Shown here piece after piece: positions 16,845 through 26,725 of a DNA stretch of 64,000 bases. Position 1 is the stretch's first letter. Each line of letters begins with the position of its first letter. A model generated the notes under the pieces. The model was not told where the DNA came from. It saw only the letters and a list, made by a program, of their open reading frames with translations, and ran no database searches. The stretch is from contig NZ_JAJEJP010000001.1 in the NCBI RefSeq assembly GCF_021390495.1, positions 3,162,001-3,226,000 on the forward strand. The letters run 5' to 3'. Source of the DNA: Paraburkholderia sp. ZP32-5. Its GTDB lineage: Bacteria > Pseudomonadota > Gammaproteobacteria > Burkholderiales > Burkholderiaceae. The translations under genes and the position numbers were made by a program.

Positions 16845-19043
16845 ATGGACAGCACAACAGATAAAACATTGAGACGCAAACGGATCGCAATCGCCGTAGC
16901 AAGCTTGGGACTATCAGTGGCTCTTTTGCAAAGGACAGCGAACGCGCAGGTTCCGTCGCCACAGCCGCAATCGGACCTTGTCAATAGGGATGCACTAACT
17001 AAAGCGCCCGTCAGCGGTGCTGCGGACAGCGCCGTACCCGCGGCCACAGCCAGCTCGACGGCAGCTTCGCCACGCGAATCGGCCGCGGACAAAACCGACA
17101 GCGGAAGCTCCGCGACTAATGGCATTCCAATGACGGTCAACGTGGTTTCGCGCTCGTCCCTCGATCAGCAGCAGCCCAATGATTCCTACGAGGCTTTGCG
17201 CGGCGCGGCCGGCATCTCCAGTTCGGCTGGCGCGTCGGTCGCAGACAACGTTTCGATTCGCGGCATCGCGCTTGAGGGCCGCACAAGCTTTCGGCTTAAC
17301 GGCGCATTGCCCATCAACAACTTCCTGGCAATGCCACTTGAGGACAAGCAGGGAGAAGAAGCGTTGAAGGGCGCCGCCGCTTTACTATTCGGCATTGCAA
17401 GTCCGTCGGGCATCGTCAATCTCGTCACTAAACGCGCAGGGGACAAGCCTAACGCCTCTATCGGTATCGCAGGCAATACCAATGGCGAGATCGTCGGCAG
17501 TGTCGACGTGGGCCGACGCTTCGGCACGGACAATCAGTTCGGGATACGTGTCAATGCGGCGGGCGGCCATCTGTCGAACCAGTTGGAAGACGCGGAAGGC
17601 TCACGGCGCTTCGTGAGTGTCGCGGCGGATTGGCGCGCCAGCGACCGCCTATCGTTCAAGCTCGACTTCGAAGATTACGAGCGCAGCTTCACCGAAAACT
17701 CCACTATCGGACTGCTGTCGCCCGTGAACGGCAAGATCCCGCTCCCCGCAGTGCCGGATCCGAACAAGCTGCTCTCGGGCTCGTGGGCGACCTACAAGGC
17801 TCACGCGCAAAACATCCTGCTGCGCGGAGACTACAAGATTACCGACAACTGGACAGTATTAGCCGAGGCTGGACGTGCCGAGACGGAGCGCGATTTCCGC
17901 GACGCCTCCACGCTAACGAACTACAACTTGACTACCGGCGAGGGCACACTCGTCACCAAGCTCGCTCGTGGACAGGATTACGTGAACAAATACGGCCGCG
18001 TTGAAACCAACGGCAAGTTCGATACGGGGTCGCTTCTGGAGCATCATCTGACCGTCGGCGTAATGTACAACTCTCGCGATCAGAACAATCCCTCGGTGCA
18101 ATCGATCAAGACACCGCAGAACCTGTTTGATCCGATCACTCTACCGGCGCCTGTGCTTACCGCGCCAATCGTGGACCTGCCGCAGGAGAGTAAGGACACT
18201 GGCGTCTATGTCTACGATGCCGTATCCGTCGGCAAGCGTTTCACAGTTATCGGCGGCATGCGCCGCACTGACTACTCACTGACCGCAGCTCAGGCGAACG
18301 GTCCGAACACCCGCTTTCAGACCACCAACTATTCGCCGGCCATTGGTATCACCTTCCTGTTACGCCCTGATACCTCGCTCTATGCAAGCTACATGACTGG
18401 GCTCGAGGAAACGGGCCTCGCGCCCGTCACAGCCGTCAATGCATATCAAGCGCTTCCGCCGTCAGTGGCAAAGCAGAAGGAAGTCGGTATCCGATCAAGC
18501 GCCTTGTACGGCTTCTCAACTACCCTCGCGTATTTCGACATCAATCGCGGCACAGCCCAGCTCAATAACCAGAATGTTTTCCTGATCGATGGCCGCTCGA
18601 CTTACAGGGGCGTGGAGGCGTCGATCGGCGGCGAAATCAACCGCGCATGGTCGTTCAACCTGGCGGGCCAGTACCTGCATGCGCGCACCTCGGGCGCGTC
18701 GGACCCTACGCTTAACGGAACACAGCCAGAGAACACACCTGATTTCACCCTTAGCATGACCGTCGTCTATCGCCCAAGCGTTATTCCGGGAAGCAGCCTG
18801 AGCGCGGGCATGTTCCGCACCGGCGCTCAAGCGGTCAACAACGCCAACCAGGCATTCATCCCGGCTTATACGGTATACACACTCGGTGCGGGCTACACTA
18901 CGCGAATCGCTGGTCATCGGACCACGCTTGCGCTCAACGTGAACAATCTCACCAACGACAGGCATTTTTCGGCGGCTGGCAACGGGCTCCTGATCGTCGG
19001 CCCCGCACGCTCCATCCGCTTCTCGGCGCGGGCAGATTTTTAA
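16845..19043 (+). CDS. TonB-dependent siderophore receptor
   Basis: This outer-membrane receptor of about 732 aa has a signal peptide (LRRKRIAIAVASLGLSVALL, cleaved near AQVPS). A plug domain follows at about residues 85-210 (SIRGIALEGRTSFRLNG, EALKGAAALLFGIASPSG, VNLVTKRAG). A 22-strand-type barrel ends in the C-terminal Phe of RADF. It belongs to the FhuA/FpvA siderophore group. Start choice: the AAAGGGA site sits 8 bp before the ATG at 16845, whereas the ATG at 16836 would overlap that site. No Fur box was found in about 200 bp upstream. The b561 and hydrolase genes behind it suggest uptake of a ferric or esterified ligand. Confidence 0.9.
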   Translation: MDSTTDKTLRRKRIAIAVASLGLSVALLQRTANAQVPSPQPQSDLVNRDALTKAPVSGAADSAVPAATASSTAASPRESAADKTDSGSSATNGIPMTVNVVSRSSLDQQQPNDSYEALRGAAGISSSAGASVADNVSIRGIALEGRTSFRLNGALPINNFLAMPLEDKQGEEALKGAAALLFGIASPSGIVNLVTKRAGDKPNASIGIAGNTNGEIVGSVDVGRRFGTDNQFGIRVNAAGGHLSNQLEDAEGSRRFVSVAADWRASDRLSFKLDFEDYERSFTENSTIGLLSPVNGKIPLPAVPDPNKLLSGSWATYKAHAQNILLRGDYKITDNWTVLAEAGRAETERDFRDASTLTNYNLTTGEGTLVTKLARGQDYVNKYGRVETNGKFDTGSLLEHHLTVGVMYNSRDQNNPSVQSIKTPQNLFDPITLPAPVLTAPIVDLPQESKDTGVYVYDAVSVGKRFTVIGGMRRTDYSLTAAQANGPNTRFQTTNYSPAIGITFLLRPDTSLYASYMTGLEETGLAPVTAVNAYQALPPSVAKQKEVGIRSSALYGFSTTLAYFDINRGTAQLNNQNVFLIDGRSTYRGVEASIGGEINRAWSFNLAGQYLHARTSGASDPTLNGTQPENTPDFTLSMTVVYRPSVIPGSSLSAGMFRTGAQAVNNANQAFIPAYTVYTLGAGYTTRIAGHRTTLALNVNNLTNDRHFSAAGNGLLIVGPARSIRFSARADF

Positions 19044-19101
19044 ACATATCGTCAGATAGGTTTTTTTTCAAAATACATTCAATTCCAGTAAATCACCGAA
19101 C

Positions 19102-19632
19102 ATGTCCACTACCCGTGTAGAACAGAGATACGGTCGTCCTGCTGTGTTGTTGCATTGGACCATCGCGTTGCTGATAGCGCTTGCTTACGTCTCCATGAAC
19201 GTGCGCGGGCCCAAAGGAACACTTAATCGTATCTTATGGTCGGATGTGCACTTCTGGGCAGGTACTCTGGTACTCGTACTGACCGTTTTGCGCGTAATGT
19301 GGCGTGCGCGTGCGGGCGCGCCCCCCCTCCTCCCACAGCCCAAATATTTGATGCTGCTTAGTCACGCAGTACATTTCGTACTGTATGTCTTCATTTTCGT
19401 TCAACCCGTATTAGGGATATTGACACTCGATCTACAAGGCCATCCGCTTGCATTGCCTGGCCTGCCATGGTCGCTTAATTTTGTGGGCCCAAACAGGGAG
19501 CAGGCAAACACCCTCTTCTGGATTCACAAATATCTGGCCGATACTTTTTATTTTGTTATCGGCCTGCATGCCCTTGCGGCGTTGTGGCATCACTTCGTAC
19601 GGCGTGACGGGACCTTGCGCAGAATGCTATAG
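19102..19632 (+). CDS. Cytochrome b561 family di-heme membrane protein
   Basis: This 176-aa protein has four membrane helices carrying the expected histidines: LHWTIALLIAL in TM1, DVHFWAGTL in TM2, LSHAVHFVLYVFIF in TM3, and LHALAALWHHF in TM4. Bacterial cytochromes b561 (CybB/YodB type) pass electrons across the inner membrane from quinol. It lies 58 bp behind the TonB receptor. There it could supply electrons for reductive release of iron from a siderophore in the periplasm (inference). Confidence 0.9.
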   Translation: MSTTRVEQRYGRPAVLLHWTIALLIALAYVSMNVRGPKGTLNRILWSDVHFWAGTLVLVLTVLRVMWRARAGAPPLLPQPKYLMLLSHAVHFVLYVFIFVQPVLGILTLDLQGHPLALPGLPWSLNFVGPNREQANTLFWIHKYLADTFYFVIGLHALAALWHHFVRRDGTLRRML

Positions 19633-19830
19633 CACGCAACCACCAAGCTCTGCCAGCTCACTGACATCTCCGTCGCACCCGACTGCATCTGCTCGCGTGA
19701 GGCGGGTATCGCTTCGCTACGAGAGGTTTGCCAAAAAGAAAATGCCTCGGCCTCGTTTTATGCGTGTCGTCATTCCGAAAACGGACCGAGTCTCGATCAA
19801 ACACTATCGTTCCCCGTTTTAGCGAAATTT

Positions 19831-20988
19831 ATGGAATCCCCGACTATCTGTGCCCCGTCGAACGAACCTGTTTATGCGTCGGAGCGACTCATCAACTTTC
19901 GCACTCGCGGCCACCTGCTCCTGCAAAAGCACTCCACACAGTTGGTGGTCGCCTTTATCGGCGACAGTTGGGTACGAGGAGCTGGCTGGCCGTCGCACGG
20001 CGATCCGGAGCGTCGGCGTTACTTCATGCCAGAACTAAGTGCGGCCCTGCAGGATATTTACGGGGACGCGGGTGGCGGCTGGTGTGGGTTTGGCGACACC
20101 AACTCGACCACCCGGCGTGGTGGCTCCGCGAACCCGGATCGGCTTTATCAGGAAGGGACAGGCTCCTGGACAACCCAGCGTAATAACCGTCCGGTTCCGG
20201 ATATCTGTACCAGTCGCAGCGAAACGCCCGGCGACTCGATTCGAGTCAATAATGTGAGGGGGCCTACCAGTCAGGTCACCCTCTTCTTCATACCTGGCGG
20301 TAGTATCGAATATAGATGGAATGACGGACCATGGCGTTTGCTCGCGCTCTCCCGGTCATCGGTGCAATCGAAACATTTCGAACACGTCGAGGTCACAACG
20401 GCCGTACTAACCGGTTTCCCCCAGCAAGACGGATGGACGCTGGACATTCGGATAGTATCAGGGCCGGTCGAACTGGCAGGCATTGAACACAGGAATAATC
20501 AGTCTGGGATTCGCTTGCATAACCTTGGATCGGGCGGCAGCACTGCGCGAGACTGGTGTGCCGTAGCATCTCCGGGATGGCGTTCCGCACTTGAAACGTT
20601 GGGGTTGCATACGGCGTTATTGCTGTTTGGGACGAACGACCAGAAACGTGGCTCACCAGAAGAACACCGGCAATCTCTGGCGGACATGGTGAACTCGCTA
20701 AGGATGGTGATGCCCGGCGTGGATATTGCCGTCGCCACTCCGCCGGAAAGCGGTGATGTAACTCCGCCCCGCCCGCAAAGACCGATGCGCCTTTATCGCG
20801 ATCAGGCTCGCGCCCTTGCGGCCGAGTTAGCGTTGTGCCATATCGATCTGCAACCTGTGTTTGGCGACGTCGATAAGTATCGTTATGGCGGAACGTGCGC
20901 CTTACTCAACGACTCGCTGATCCATCCGTCAAAGGAAGGTAGTCACCTGATTGCATCGTTTTACCAAAGCTTACTCGACCTGCGCTAG
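19831..20988 (+). CDS. SGNH/GDSL-type hydrolase
   Basis: This 385-aa protein contains the four SGNH blocks: I, AFIGDSWVRGAG with the nucleophile Ser; II, LHNLGSGGST with the oxyanion Gly; III, LLFGTNDQ with the oxyanion Asn; and V, DSLIHPSKEG with the Asp-x-x-His pair. About 100 residues between blocks I and II form a beta-rich insert (SIEYRWNDGPW), as in carbohydrate- or acyl-esterase variants. No signal peptide is seen, so it acts in the cytoplasm unless the start is wrong; no good ribosome site precedes the ATG. An esterase or deacylase acting on the imported compound fits the context. Confidence 0.8.
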   Translation: MESPTICAPSNEPVYASERLINFRTRGHLLLQKHSTQLVVAFIGDSWVRGAGWPSHGDPERRRYFMPELSAALQDIYGDAGGGWCGFGDTNSTTRRGGSANPDRLYQEGTGSWTTQRNNRPVPDICTSRSETPGDSIRVNNVRGPTSQVTLFFIPGGSIEYRWNDGPWRLLALSRSSVQSKHFEHVEVTTAVLTGFPQQDGWTLDIRIVSGPVELAGIEHRNNQSGIRLHNLGSGGSTARDWCAVASPGWRSALETLGLHTALLLFGTNDQKRGSPEEHRQSLADMVNSLRMVMPGVDIAVATPPESGDVTPPRPQRPMRLYRDQARALAAELALCHIDLQPVFGDVDKYRYGGTCALLNDSLIHPSKEGSHLIASFYQSLLDLR

Positions 20989-21324
20989 CGACTGCTACTG
21001 GTAGCTCAGGGAGATGACATTTACTCGCAACAGACTTGGCACTACCTCTGCTAACTCGAAGAAGATCCGTGCAGATGCACGATATCTGGCGTTCGCACCG
21101 GGTTTTTTTCCATTACTCTAACTGTCACAATGGCTGCAGCTCCAGCTACAGGCTTGCGGCAGCTTAATGTGCGCGTCCCGGCATGAATCCGTGGAAGCAC
21201 TCCGCATTCCTCGAGCAAGCTTGCCGTTACTTGTTGAAGCAGGTCAAGCTCGCGACACATAATAGCGGCGTGCAAAGCAATAAACCGTCAACTGACTCAT
21301 CCACTGAACCATTAGGGCAATGGT
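20989..21324. other. Intergenic region before the first LysR gene
   Basis: These 336 bp between the SGNH hydrolase and the LysR gene contain only short frames with no family signature. I see no T-run hairpin. It should carry the promoter of the LysR gene. Confidence 0.45.
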
Positions 21325-22254
21325 ATGACCTTAAGCCAGCTAAGAGCCTTTTGTGCAGTAGTAGACCAGGGCAGTTTTCGGGCGGCTTCTCGATCGCTTG
21401 ATATTGCTCAAAGCGCACTAACGCAGGCCATTCAAACCCTGGAGACGGAGCTTTCGGTACCTCTGCTAACGCGCTCATACGCCGGCATCAGCTTGACGCC
21501 ATTTGGGAAAAAACTTTTAACGCGAGCCCATGCCATCATTCGTGAGTGTGAACAGATCGAACCGGACATGCGTGAAATCGACGGGGCGGAAGCAAATCAG
21601 ATAGCACTTGGAGTGACGTCAGAGCCTTTAATTCAATTGCTCATGCCGGTACTCAATCGCTTTCGACAAGACAATCCTCACGTCAGTGTCAACATCACCA
21701 ACAGTTCAGCACACTTGCTGACCGAACACATCCGCAGCGGTCGGCTTCACTTTGCATTATGTCCGCTGGTGCCAAACATTGCCGATCCCGGGCTCGACAT
21801 CGCTCGCCTTTACCCTTCGTCGCCAGCTATCATCGCACGCGTCGGGCATCCGAAGGCCGGTGCGACCTCGATCACCGAACTCGCCGAATGCGAATGGGTG
21901 GGCCTCAGGCCCGAGGGGATTGCAGGATTTGCACCAAATCGACTTACTCAAATGTTTGCACAGCAAGGCCTCGGCGCACCAAAGATGGTTTTCATCGCCG
22001 AGACCCCACTGGAGAAGCTGTACCTGGTCTCCGAAACGGATTACCTGACAATGGACCCCGGTGTTCTAACTGACGCCAAACTCTTTTCAGGGGCACTTAC
22101 TCGCATTCCCATTCGGGAAGCGTTTAATGCGCGTGACGTCTGCCTGGTTCGCCACAGTAATTCACCCTTACCTGCACCCGCTCAGGCTCTGTCGAATATG
22201 CTTGCATCCTTTGCTCGTCTGCGCCAGATCGTGTCCGGGCCGCTTCGAGTATGA
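21325..22254 (+). CDS. LysR-type transcriptional regulator (paralog 1)
   Basis: This 309-aa protein has an N-terminal winged HTH (MTLSQLRAFCAVVDQGSFRAAS, QSALTQAIQTLETEL) and a periplasmic-binding-like effector domain from about residue 90. It closely resembles the regulator at 28586-29527 in the same order of motifs, including the shared YPSS and CEWV blocks. It is convergent with the alpha/beta-hydrolase gene at the end of the ABC operon. It probably controls the receptor/hydrolase or ABC genes (inference). Confidence 0.9.
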   Translation: MTLSQLRAFCAVVDQGSFRAASRSLDIAQSALTQAIQTLETELSVPLLTRSYAGISLTPFGKKLLTRAHAIIRECEQIEPDMREIDGAEANQIALGVTSEPLIQLLMPVLNRFRQDNPHVSVNITNSSAHLLTEHIRSGRLHFALCPLVPNIADPGLDIARLYPSSPAIIARVGHPKAGATSITELAECEWVGLRPEGIAGFAPNRLTQMFAQQGLGAPKMVFIAETPLEKLYLVSETDYLTMDPGVLTDAKLFSGALTRIPIREAFNARDVCLVRHSNSPLPAPAQALSNMLASFARLRQIVSGPLRV

Positions 22255-22338
22255 CAAACACGGATGTGACACCACCGTTGCTTCCGCCCGTATCCGAGAA
22301 TCGATCCTGGTCGGACATCGGTGATGTCACTGCGGCGC

Positions 22339-23235
22339 TCATTCTGCTGCGCGTCTTTTGACCAGAATCTCCGCCAGAAAGTCCTGCACTCGCTTCAATA
22401 CGCGCATCCGGTCATGCGACACGCCGGGCGCCAATTCGAAGCGTACCGAAATGCCCGCCGCCTCGAACGAAGCTTGCAATGCCTTCAGTCTTTCTGGCCG
22501 CGTTTTGCCTGCGTCATTCGCACCCTCCATATAGTAACGGCTGCCAGGTCGATGTGTGATCTCCCACGTTTCCAGATCCGCGCTGCCAACAACCATATGC
22601 ACAGGTACGCGTGCCAGCGCGGCGGCGTCGAACTCTATGCCAAAGCGCGCTTTCAGATCCCGAACTCCAACCCACCAGTCCTTGTCCGGATCGAGCAGCG
22701 TTACCGAACCGGGCGCACCAATCGATACGGCCCATAGCTTCCCGGGATGAAGAATCGCATAGCGATGAGCGAAGTGACCGCCACCAGAGTAGCCGAACAA
22801 CGCGTAAGTGTCCCAGTTCTGCCGGTACTTCGCAGCAACTTCGTCGACCATGGCCTGAAGGATCAGATCGTACCGAATATCGTTCTCGACCATATACTTA
22901 TATCCGTTGCCGTTGCCGTCTCCTAGCACCCCGATCGGAAACAGCGGACACAGGACTGCACAACGGTTCCAGCGGCCAAACTCCGCGAAGCCGTTACGAA
23001 AATCAAGGAAAGAGTCGCGGCTCGAGCCATGCGTAGCAACCAGCAGATCTAAGGGCTCGCCGGTCGCGGCGACAGGCGGCACGTACATGGTGTAGCAAAA
23101 GCGTGGATCTGCGCGGCAACTGAAAATCGGCGTCAGGCCGAGTTCGTAGGCAGCTTTAGTGCGGGCCGCACTGTACGGCTCATCGCTGGAAATGATCGGT
23201 TTCGAAGTGGCTTTCTGGTTCATGGTCAGAATCAT
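22339..23235 (-). CDS. Alpha/beta hydrolase
   Basis: This 298-aa protein has the alpha/beta-hydrolase nucleophile elbow G-Y-S-G-G (FGYSGGGHFAHRYA). An oxyanion-side LVATHGSSRD segment and a catalytic His in APGVSHDRM near the C-terminus are also seen; the acid is probably in VVGSADLET. No signal peptide is seen. It is the last gene of the ABC-transporter operon, 12 bp behind the ATPase. A cytoplasmic esterase or peptidase acting on the imported substrate is likely. The ATG at 23223 is an alternative start; neither has a clear ribosome site. Confidence 0.82.
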   Translation of the reverse strand: MILTMNQKATSKPIISSDEPYSAARTKAAYELGLTPIFSCRADPRFCYTMYVPPVAATGEPLDLLVATHGSSRDSFLDFRNGFAEFGRWNRCAVLCPLFPIGVLGDGNGNGYKYMVENDIRYDLILQAMVDEVAAKYRQNWDTYALFGYSGGGHFAHRYAILHPGKLWAVSIGAPGSVTLLDPDKDWWVGVRDLKARFGIEFDAAALARVPVHMVVGSADLETWEITHRPGSRYYMEGANDAGKTRPERLKALQASFEAAGISVRFELAPGVSHDRMRVLKRVQDFLAEILVKRRAAE

Positions 23236-23247
23236 TCTGGGCTAGTA

Positions 23248-24939
23248 CTAACTTGATTGGGCGATCGCAGGCCACGTGCGCGTGACGATCCTGAAGCCAT
23301 CGTGGCGATTGCCGCGTAGTTCGGGTACCGCCTGCAACAGACGTCGCGTGTATTCGTGGCTGGGATTGTCGAAGACTTCATCTCGCGATCCCGTCTCCAC
23401 CACCTGACCACGGAACATGACGCAGACGTTGTCGGCAATCTGCTCGACAACGCCAAGGTCATGGGAAATCAGCAGGCAGGCGAAACCGTATTTTTTTTGC
23501 AGGGAAACAAGCATTTCGAGAATTTGCTTCTGCACTGTTATATCGAGCGCTGATACGGGCTCGTCGGCTATGATCACTTCGGGGCGCGTCACCAGGGACC
23601 GCGCGATTGCCACTCGCTGGCGCTGGCCTCCGGAAAGCTGATGCACCAGGCGGGCGCCATGCGACTCAAGCCCGACGTCGTGAAGCGCTATGGCCACCCG
23701 TTCGGCCCGTCCACGCTGACTCAGCGATCGATCGAGCCGCAGGCCCTCTGCTATCAATGCATCCACCCGCATGCGCGGATCCAGTGATGAATAGGGATCC
23801 TGAAACACCATCTGAATGGAACGGCGCGCAATTCTGAGCCTGGTCGATTTTCCACTCAGATAGGGCTCTCCATTGAGCAGAATCTGGCCTTGGGCGATGG
23901 GTATCAACCCCAGAATAGCTTTGGCCAGGCTTGTCTTGCCGCTACCGGATTCGCCGACAATTGCCAGCGTCTCACCTTTGTGTATTTCGAACGAGGTGGG
24001 ATACACGGCTCGAATCGCTTCGCGGCGGAACATCATGCCCGATACGTCGTAGTCGATGGCCACGTCCTGCACGCTGATAACGGGAACGCCAGGTGCATGT
24101 GAAGCTCGCGTGCCCGCCGGCAAGTCCGCGCGCCGGGGCATCGCATCAAGCAAATTGAGCGTGTACTCATGGGATGGCCGCGTCAACACCTTGGCCACTG
24201 GACCTGTTTCCACTATCTGGCCACGTCTCATCACCATAACCTGCTCAGTGTAGGCACCGACCAGCGCGAGGTTGTGGCTGATGAAAATCAGTGCGGTATT
24301 CTGCTCGCGGGTGAGTTCGAGCATCAGATCGAGCACTTCTTTTTGCACGATGCAGTCCAGCGCCGTGGTCGGCTCGTCGGCGATCAGGAGGCGCGGCTGT
24401 AACAGCATTACCGCGGCAAGCAGAAGCCGCTGACGCGTACCACCGGAGAATTCATGAGGATACCGTTTCAAACATCCGAATGGGTCACGTACCCGAACGC
24501 GCTCCAACATAGCCACCGCCGCCTCGATCGCACGCTCCCTGGGCATCTTGCGGCGACGGATCAATGCCTCGGTCAATTGTTCCCCGATGCGCATGGCGGG
24601 ATTCAATGAGACCATCGGCTCCTGAAACACCATCCCGATATCGGTACCCCGTGTTTGTAGCCATTGCCCACGAGTCTGCTGCAGCAAATCGCGGCCATCG
24701 AACCGCACATTGCCAGTTGCAATACGGGCATTTTCGGGAAGCAAGCCCAGCAGAGCCCGACCTACCATGGTCTTGCCGCTGCCGGATTCGCCCACGACTG
24801 CCAAAGATTGGCCGGCATTCAGCTTAAAGCCGATTTGTTCGGTGACGTGCCTGATTTGTCCATGACCATTGCTGAAGCCGATCGTCAGGTCTTCGACATG
24901 CAGCAGCGGTGCATCGGCCGGTGGTTTGCTAGAGACCAT
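23248..24939 (-). CDS. Dipeptide/oligopeptide ABC transporter, fused double ATPase
   Basis: This 563-aa protein contains two complete ABC ATPase domains, equivalent to DppD and DppF joined as in GsiA or YejF. Domain 1 has Walker A GESGSGKTMVGRA, signature FSGGTRQRL and Walker B LLIADEPTTALD. Domain 2 has GESGSGKTSLAKA, LSGGQRQRV and VIIADEPVSALD. Oligopeptide-specific tails follow both domains. Its ATG overlaps the permease stop by one base (TAATG). It powers uptake by the membrane pair encoded upstream. Confidence 0.95.
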   Translation of the reverse strand: MVSSKPPADAPLLHVEDLTIGFSNGHGQIRHVTEQIGFKLNAGQSLAVVGESGSGKTMVGRALLGLLPENARIATGNVRFDGRDLLQQTRGQWLQTRGTDIGMVFQEPMVSLNPAMRIGEQLTEALIRRRKMPRERAIEAAVAMLERVRVRDPFGCLKRYPHEFSGGTRQRLLLAAVMLLQPRLLIADEPTTALDCIVQKEVLDLMLELTREQNTALIFISHNLALVGAYTEQVMVMRRGQIVETGPVAKVLTRPSHEYTLNLLDAMPRRADLPAGTRASHAPGVPVISVQDVAIDYDVSGMMFRREAIRAVYPTSFEIHKGETLAIVGESGSGKTSLAKAILGLIPIAQGQILLNGEPYLSGKSTRLRIARRSIQMVFQDPYSSLDPRMRVDALIAEGLRLDRSLSQRGRAERVAIALHDVGLESHGARLVHQLSGGQRQRVAIARSLVTRPEVIIADEPVSALDITVQKQILEMLVSLQKKYGFACLLISHDLGVVEQIADNVCVMFRGQVVETGSRDEVFDNPSHEYTRRLLQAVPELRGNRHDGFRIVTRTWPAIAQSS

Positions 24940-25769
24940 TAACGGGGTCCTCTCATGCGGGGATCGAGCAAATCGCGAATCCCATCGCCCAGTAGATTGA
25001 TGCCGAACAAAGCGAGCGAAATCATCGCTCCTGGGAACAGGACCAACCAGAGCGCATGGTCGATCGCGGTGCGGCCATCGGCCAGCATGCCGCCCCAGGT
25101 TGGTTCAGGCGCCGGCACGCCAAGGCCCAGAAAACTAAGCGCGCTCTCGGCCAGCAAAGCAGAGCCGAACAGCGAAGTGGAAAAGACCAGCAATGAGGCG
25201 AAGCAATGCGGCAGCACATGGCGCATCAACGTCCAGCAGCCGCTATTGCCCATGGTGATCGAGGCCGTGACGAAGTCCTTTTGCCTTAATGACAGTGTGG
25301 CGCCCCGAGCAATGCGACTCACCGAGGGCGTGTAAGCCAAGGCCAGTGCAACCACCACGCCCCATTTCGACGGCCCGAGCACTGTCATGATGCCGAGCGC
25401 CAGAAGCAACCCGGGAAACGCCATGAGCGAATCGATCAACACACAGGCCAGACGGTCACACCAACCCCCAACATAGCCGCAGACGGTGCCAATCAAGGCG
25501 CCTCCAATCAGCGCCGCCAGGACAGAACATGTGCTGACCGTCAAGCTGGCGCCGTCACCCGCCATGATGCGCGAGAGCACGTCACGGCCGAATTCATCGG
25601 TACCAAACCAGTGCTGCGCTGACGGTGCCGCATACCGTGCCTGCAAGTTCACGTCGAGTGGCCCATAAGGTGTGAAGAACAGACTGATCAAGGCAATCAG
25701 CAACAGCAGGCCGACAAGTACGCCGCCAATAATGAGGTTGACCCTTACAGGCTTACGGAATGTGGTCAT
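24939..25769 (-). CDS. ABC transporter permease, DppC type
   Basis: This 276-aa inner-membrane protein has about six helices. Its N-terminal TM and periplasmic loop with HWFGTDEFGRDVLSRIMAG are diagnostic of DppC/OppC. The EAA loop ahead of the last helices (LPHCFASLLVFSTSL...) contacts the ATPase. It lies 6 bp behind the DppB-type gene. Confidence 0.94.
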   Translation of the reverse strand: MTTFRKPVRVNLIIGGVLVGLLLLIALISLFFTPYGPLDVNLQARYAAPSAQHWFGTDEFGRDVLSRIMAGDGASLTVSTCSVLAALIGGALIGTVCGYVGGWCDRLACVLIDSLMAFPGLLLALGIMTVLGPSKWGVVVALALAYTPSVSRIARGATLSLRQKDFVTASITMGNSGCWTLMRHVLPHCFASLLVFSTSLFGSALLAESALSFLGLGVPAPEPTWGGMLADGRTAIDHALWLVLFPGAMISLALFGINLLGDGIRDLLDPRMRGPR

Positions 25770-25775
25770 GATGAG

Positions 25776-26717
25776 TCAGAGCTTGAGACGAGGATCGAAG
25801 ATCGGGTACAGCAGATCGACGATCAGATTGACCAGAACGTAGAGCAGCGCAATCAGCAACATACAACCCTGAACCACCGGATAATCCCGGGCATAGATGC
25901 TTTCGATCAGTAGACGGCCCATGCCGGGGAGCGTAAACACCGTTTCGATCACCGCGCCGCCTGCCAGCAGATGTCCCAGTACAAGTCCGATCACCGTCAA
26001 CGTCGAACCGAACGCGTTGGGTAACGCGTGGCGCAGCAGCACGCCTGCCTCGGTCAAACCCTTTGCCCGCGCGTGCGCGATATATTCGAGGCGCAGGACC
26101 TCGATGCCGCTCGCCCGCATCATGCGAGTGATGACGGCGATCTCTCCCAACGTGACGGCAATCACCGGCAGAATCAGGTATTTGAAGGAACCCCAGCCGG
26201 CCTGAGAAAACGATTGATAGCCGAAAGTCGGCAGCAAATGCCAGTGCACGCCAAATATCCAGATCAGCAGGATTCCAACCCAGAAGCTCGGGATGGAAAC
26301 CAGAAAAATGCTGGCCATGACGATAGTCAGGTCGCTTCGACGATTCTGCGCCCAGGCTGCCAACATGCCTGCAGGAATGGCCACCAGACAGGCAACGAAG
26401 GTCGCCGCGAGTACGATTTTCGCGGTTACCGGAAAGGTTTCGCGAATCAAATCCAACACGGGCTGATGTCGCACGATGGACATACCAAAGTCCGCTTCAA
26501 GCAGATGCCGCACCCAGATGAAAAACTGCACCGGCATTGCCTGGTCCAGCCCGAATGTATGCCGCATCTGTTGCAACAACGCCGGATCGTTGACATCGCC
26601 GAGCATAATCACCGCTGGGTCACCGGGAATCGCGCGGATCATCGCGAACACCAGCACCGTGACCACGACCACCGTAGGAATTGCCAGAGCAAGGCGCTTG
26701 ATAATGAAACGCAGCAT
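25776..26717 (-). CDS. ABC transporter permease, DppB type
   Basis: This 313-aa inner-membrane protein starts with MLRFIIKRLALAIPTVVVVTVLVF, the standard DppB/OppB first helix. The FGLDQAMPVQFFIWV loop, the EYIAHARAKGL EAA-type loop and GAVIETVFTLPGMGRL follow. It forms the channel with the DppC-type partner. It starts 8 bp behind the binding-protein gene. Confidence 0.94.
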   Translation of the reverse strand: MLRFIIKRLALAIPTVVVVTVLVFAMIRAIPGDPAVIMLGDVNDPALLQQMRHTFGLDQAMPVQFFIWVRHLLEADFGMSIVRHQPVLDLIRETFPVTAKIVLAATFVACLVAIPAGMLAAWAQNRRSDLTIVMASIFLVSIPSFWVGILLIWIFGVHWHLLPTFGYQSFSQAGWGSFKYLILPVIAVTLGEIAVITRMMRASGIEVLRLEYIAHARAKGLTEAGVLLRHALPNAFGSTLTVIGLVLGHLLAGGAVIETVFTLPGMGRLLIESIYARDYPVVQGCMLLIALLYVLVNLIVDLLYPIFDPRLKL

Positions 26718-26725
26718 AAATCGGC

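Noticed and set aside
22262..22325. Imperfect inverted repeat (gtgacaccacc / ggtgatgtcac) between LysR and the hydrolase
   Set aside because: Arms are about 45 bp apart with a mismatch and no T-run; probably chance.
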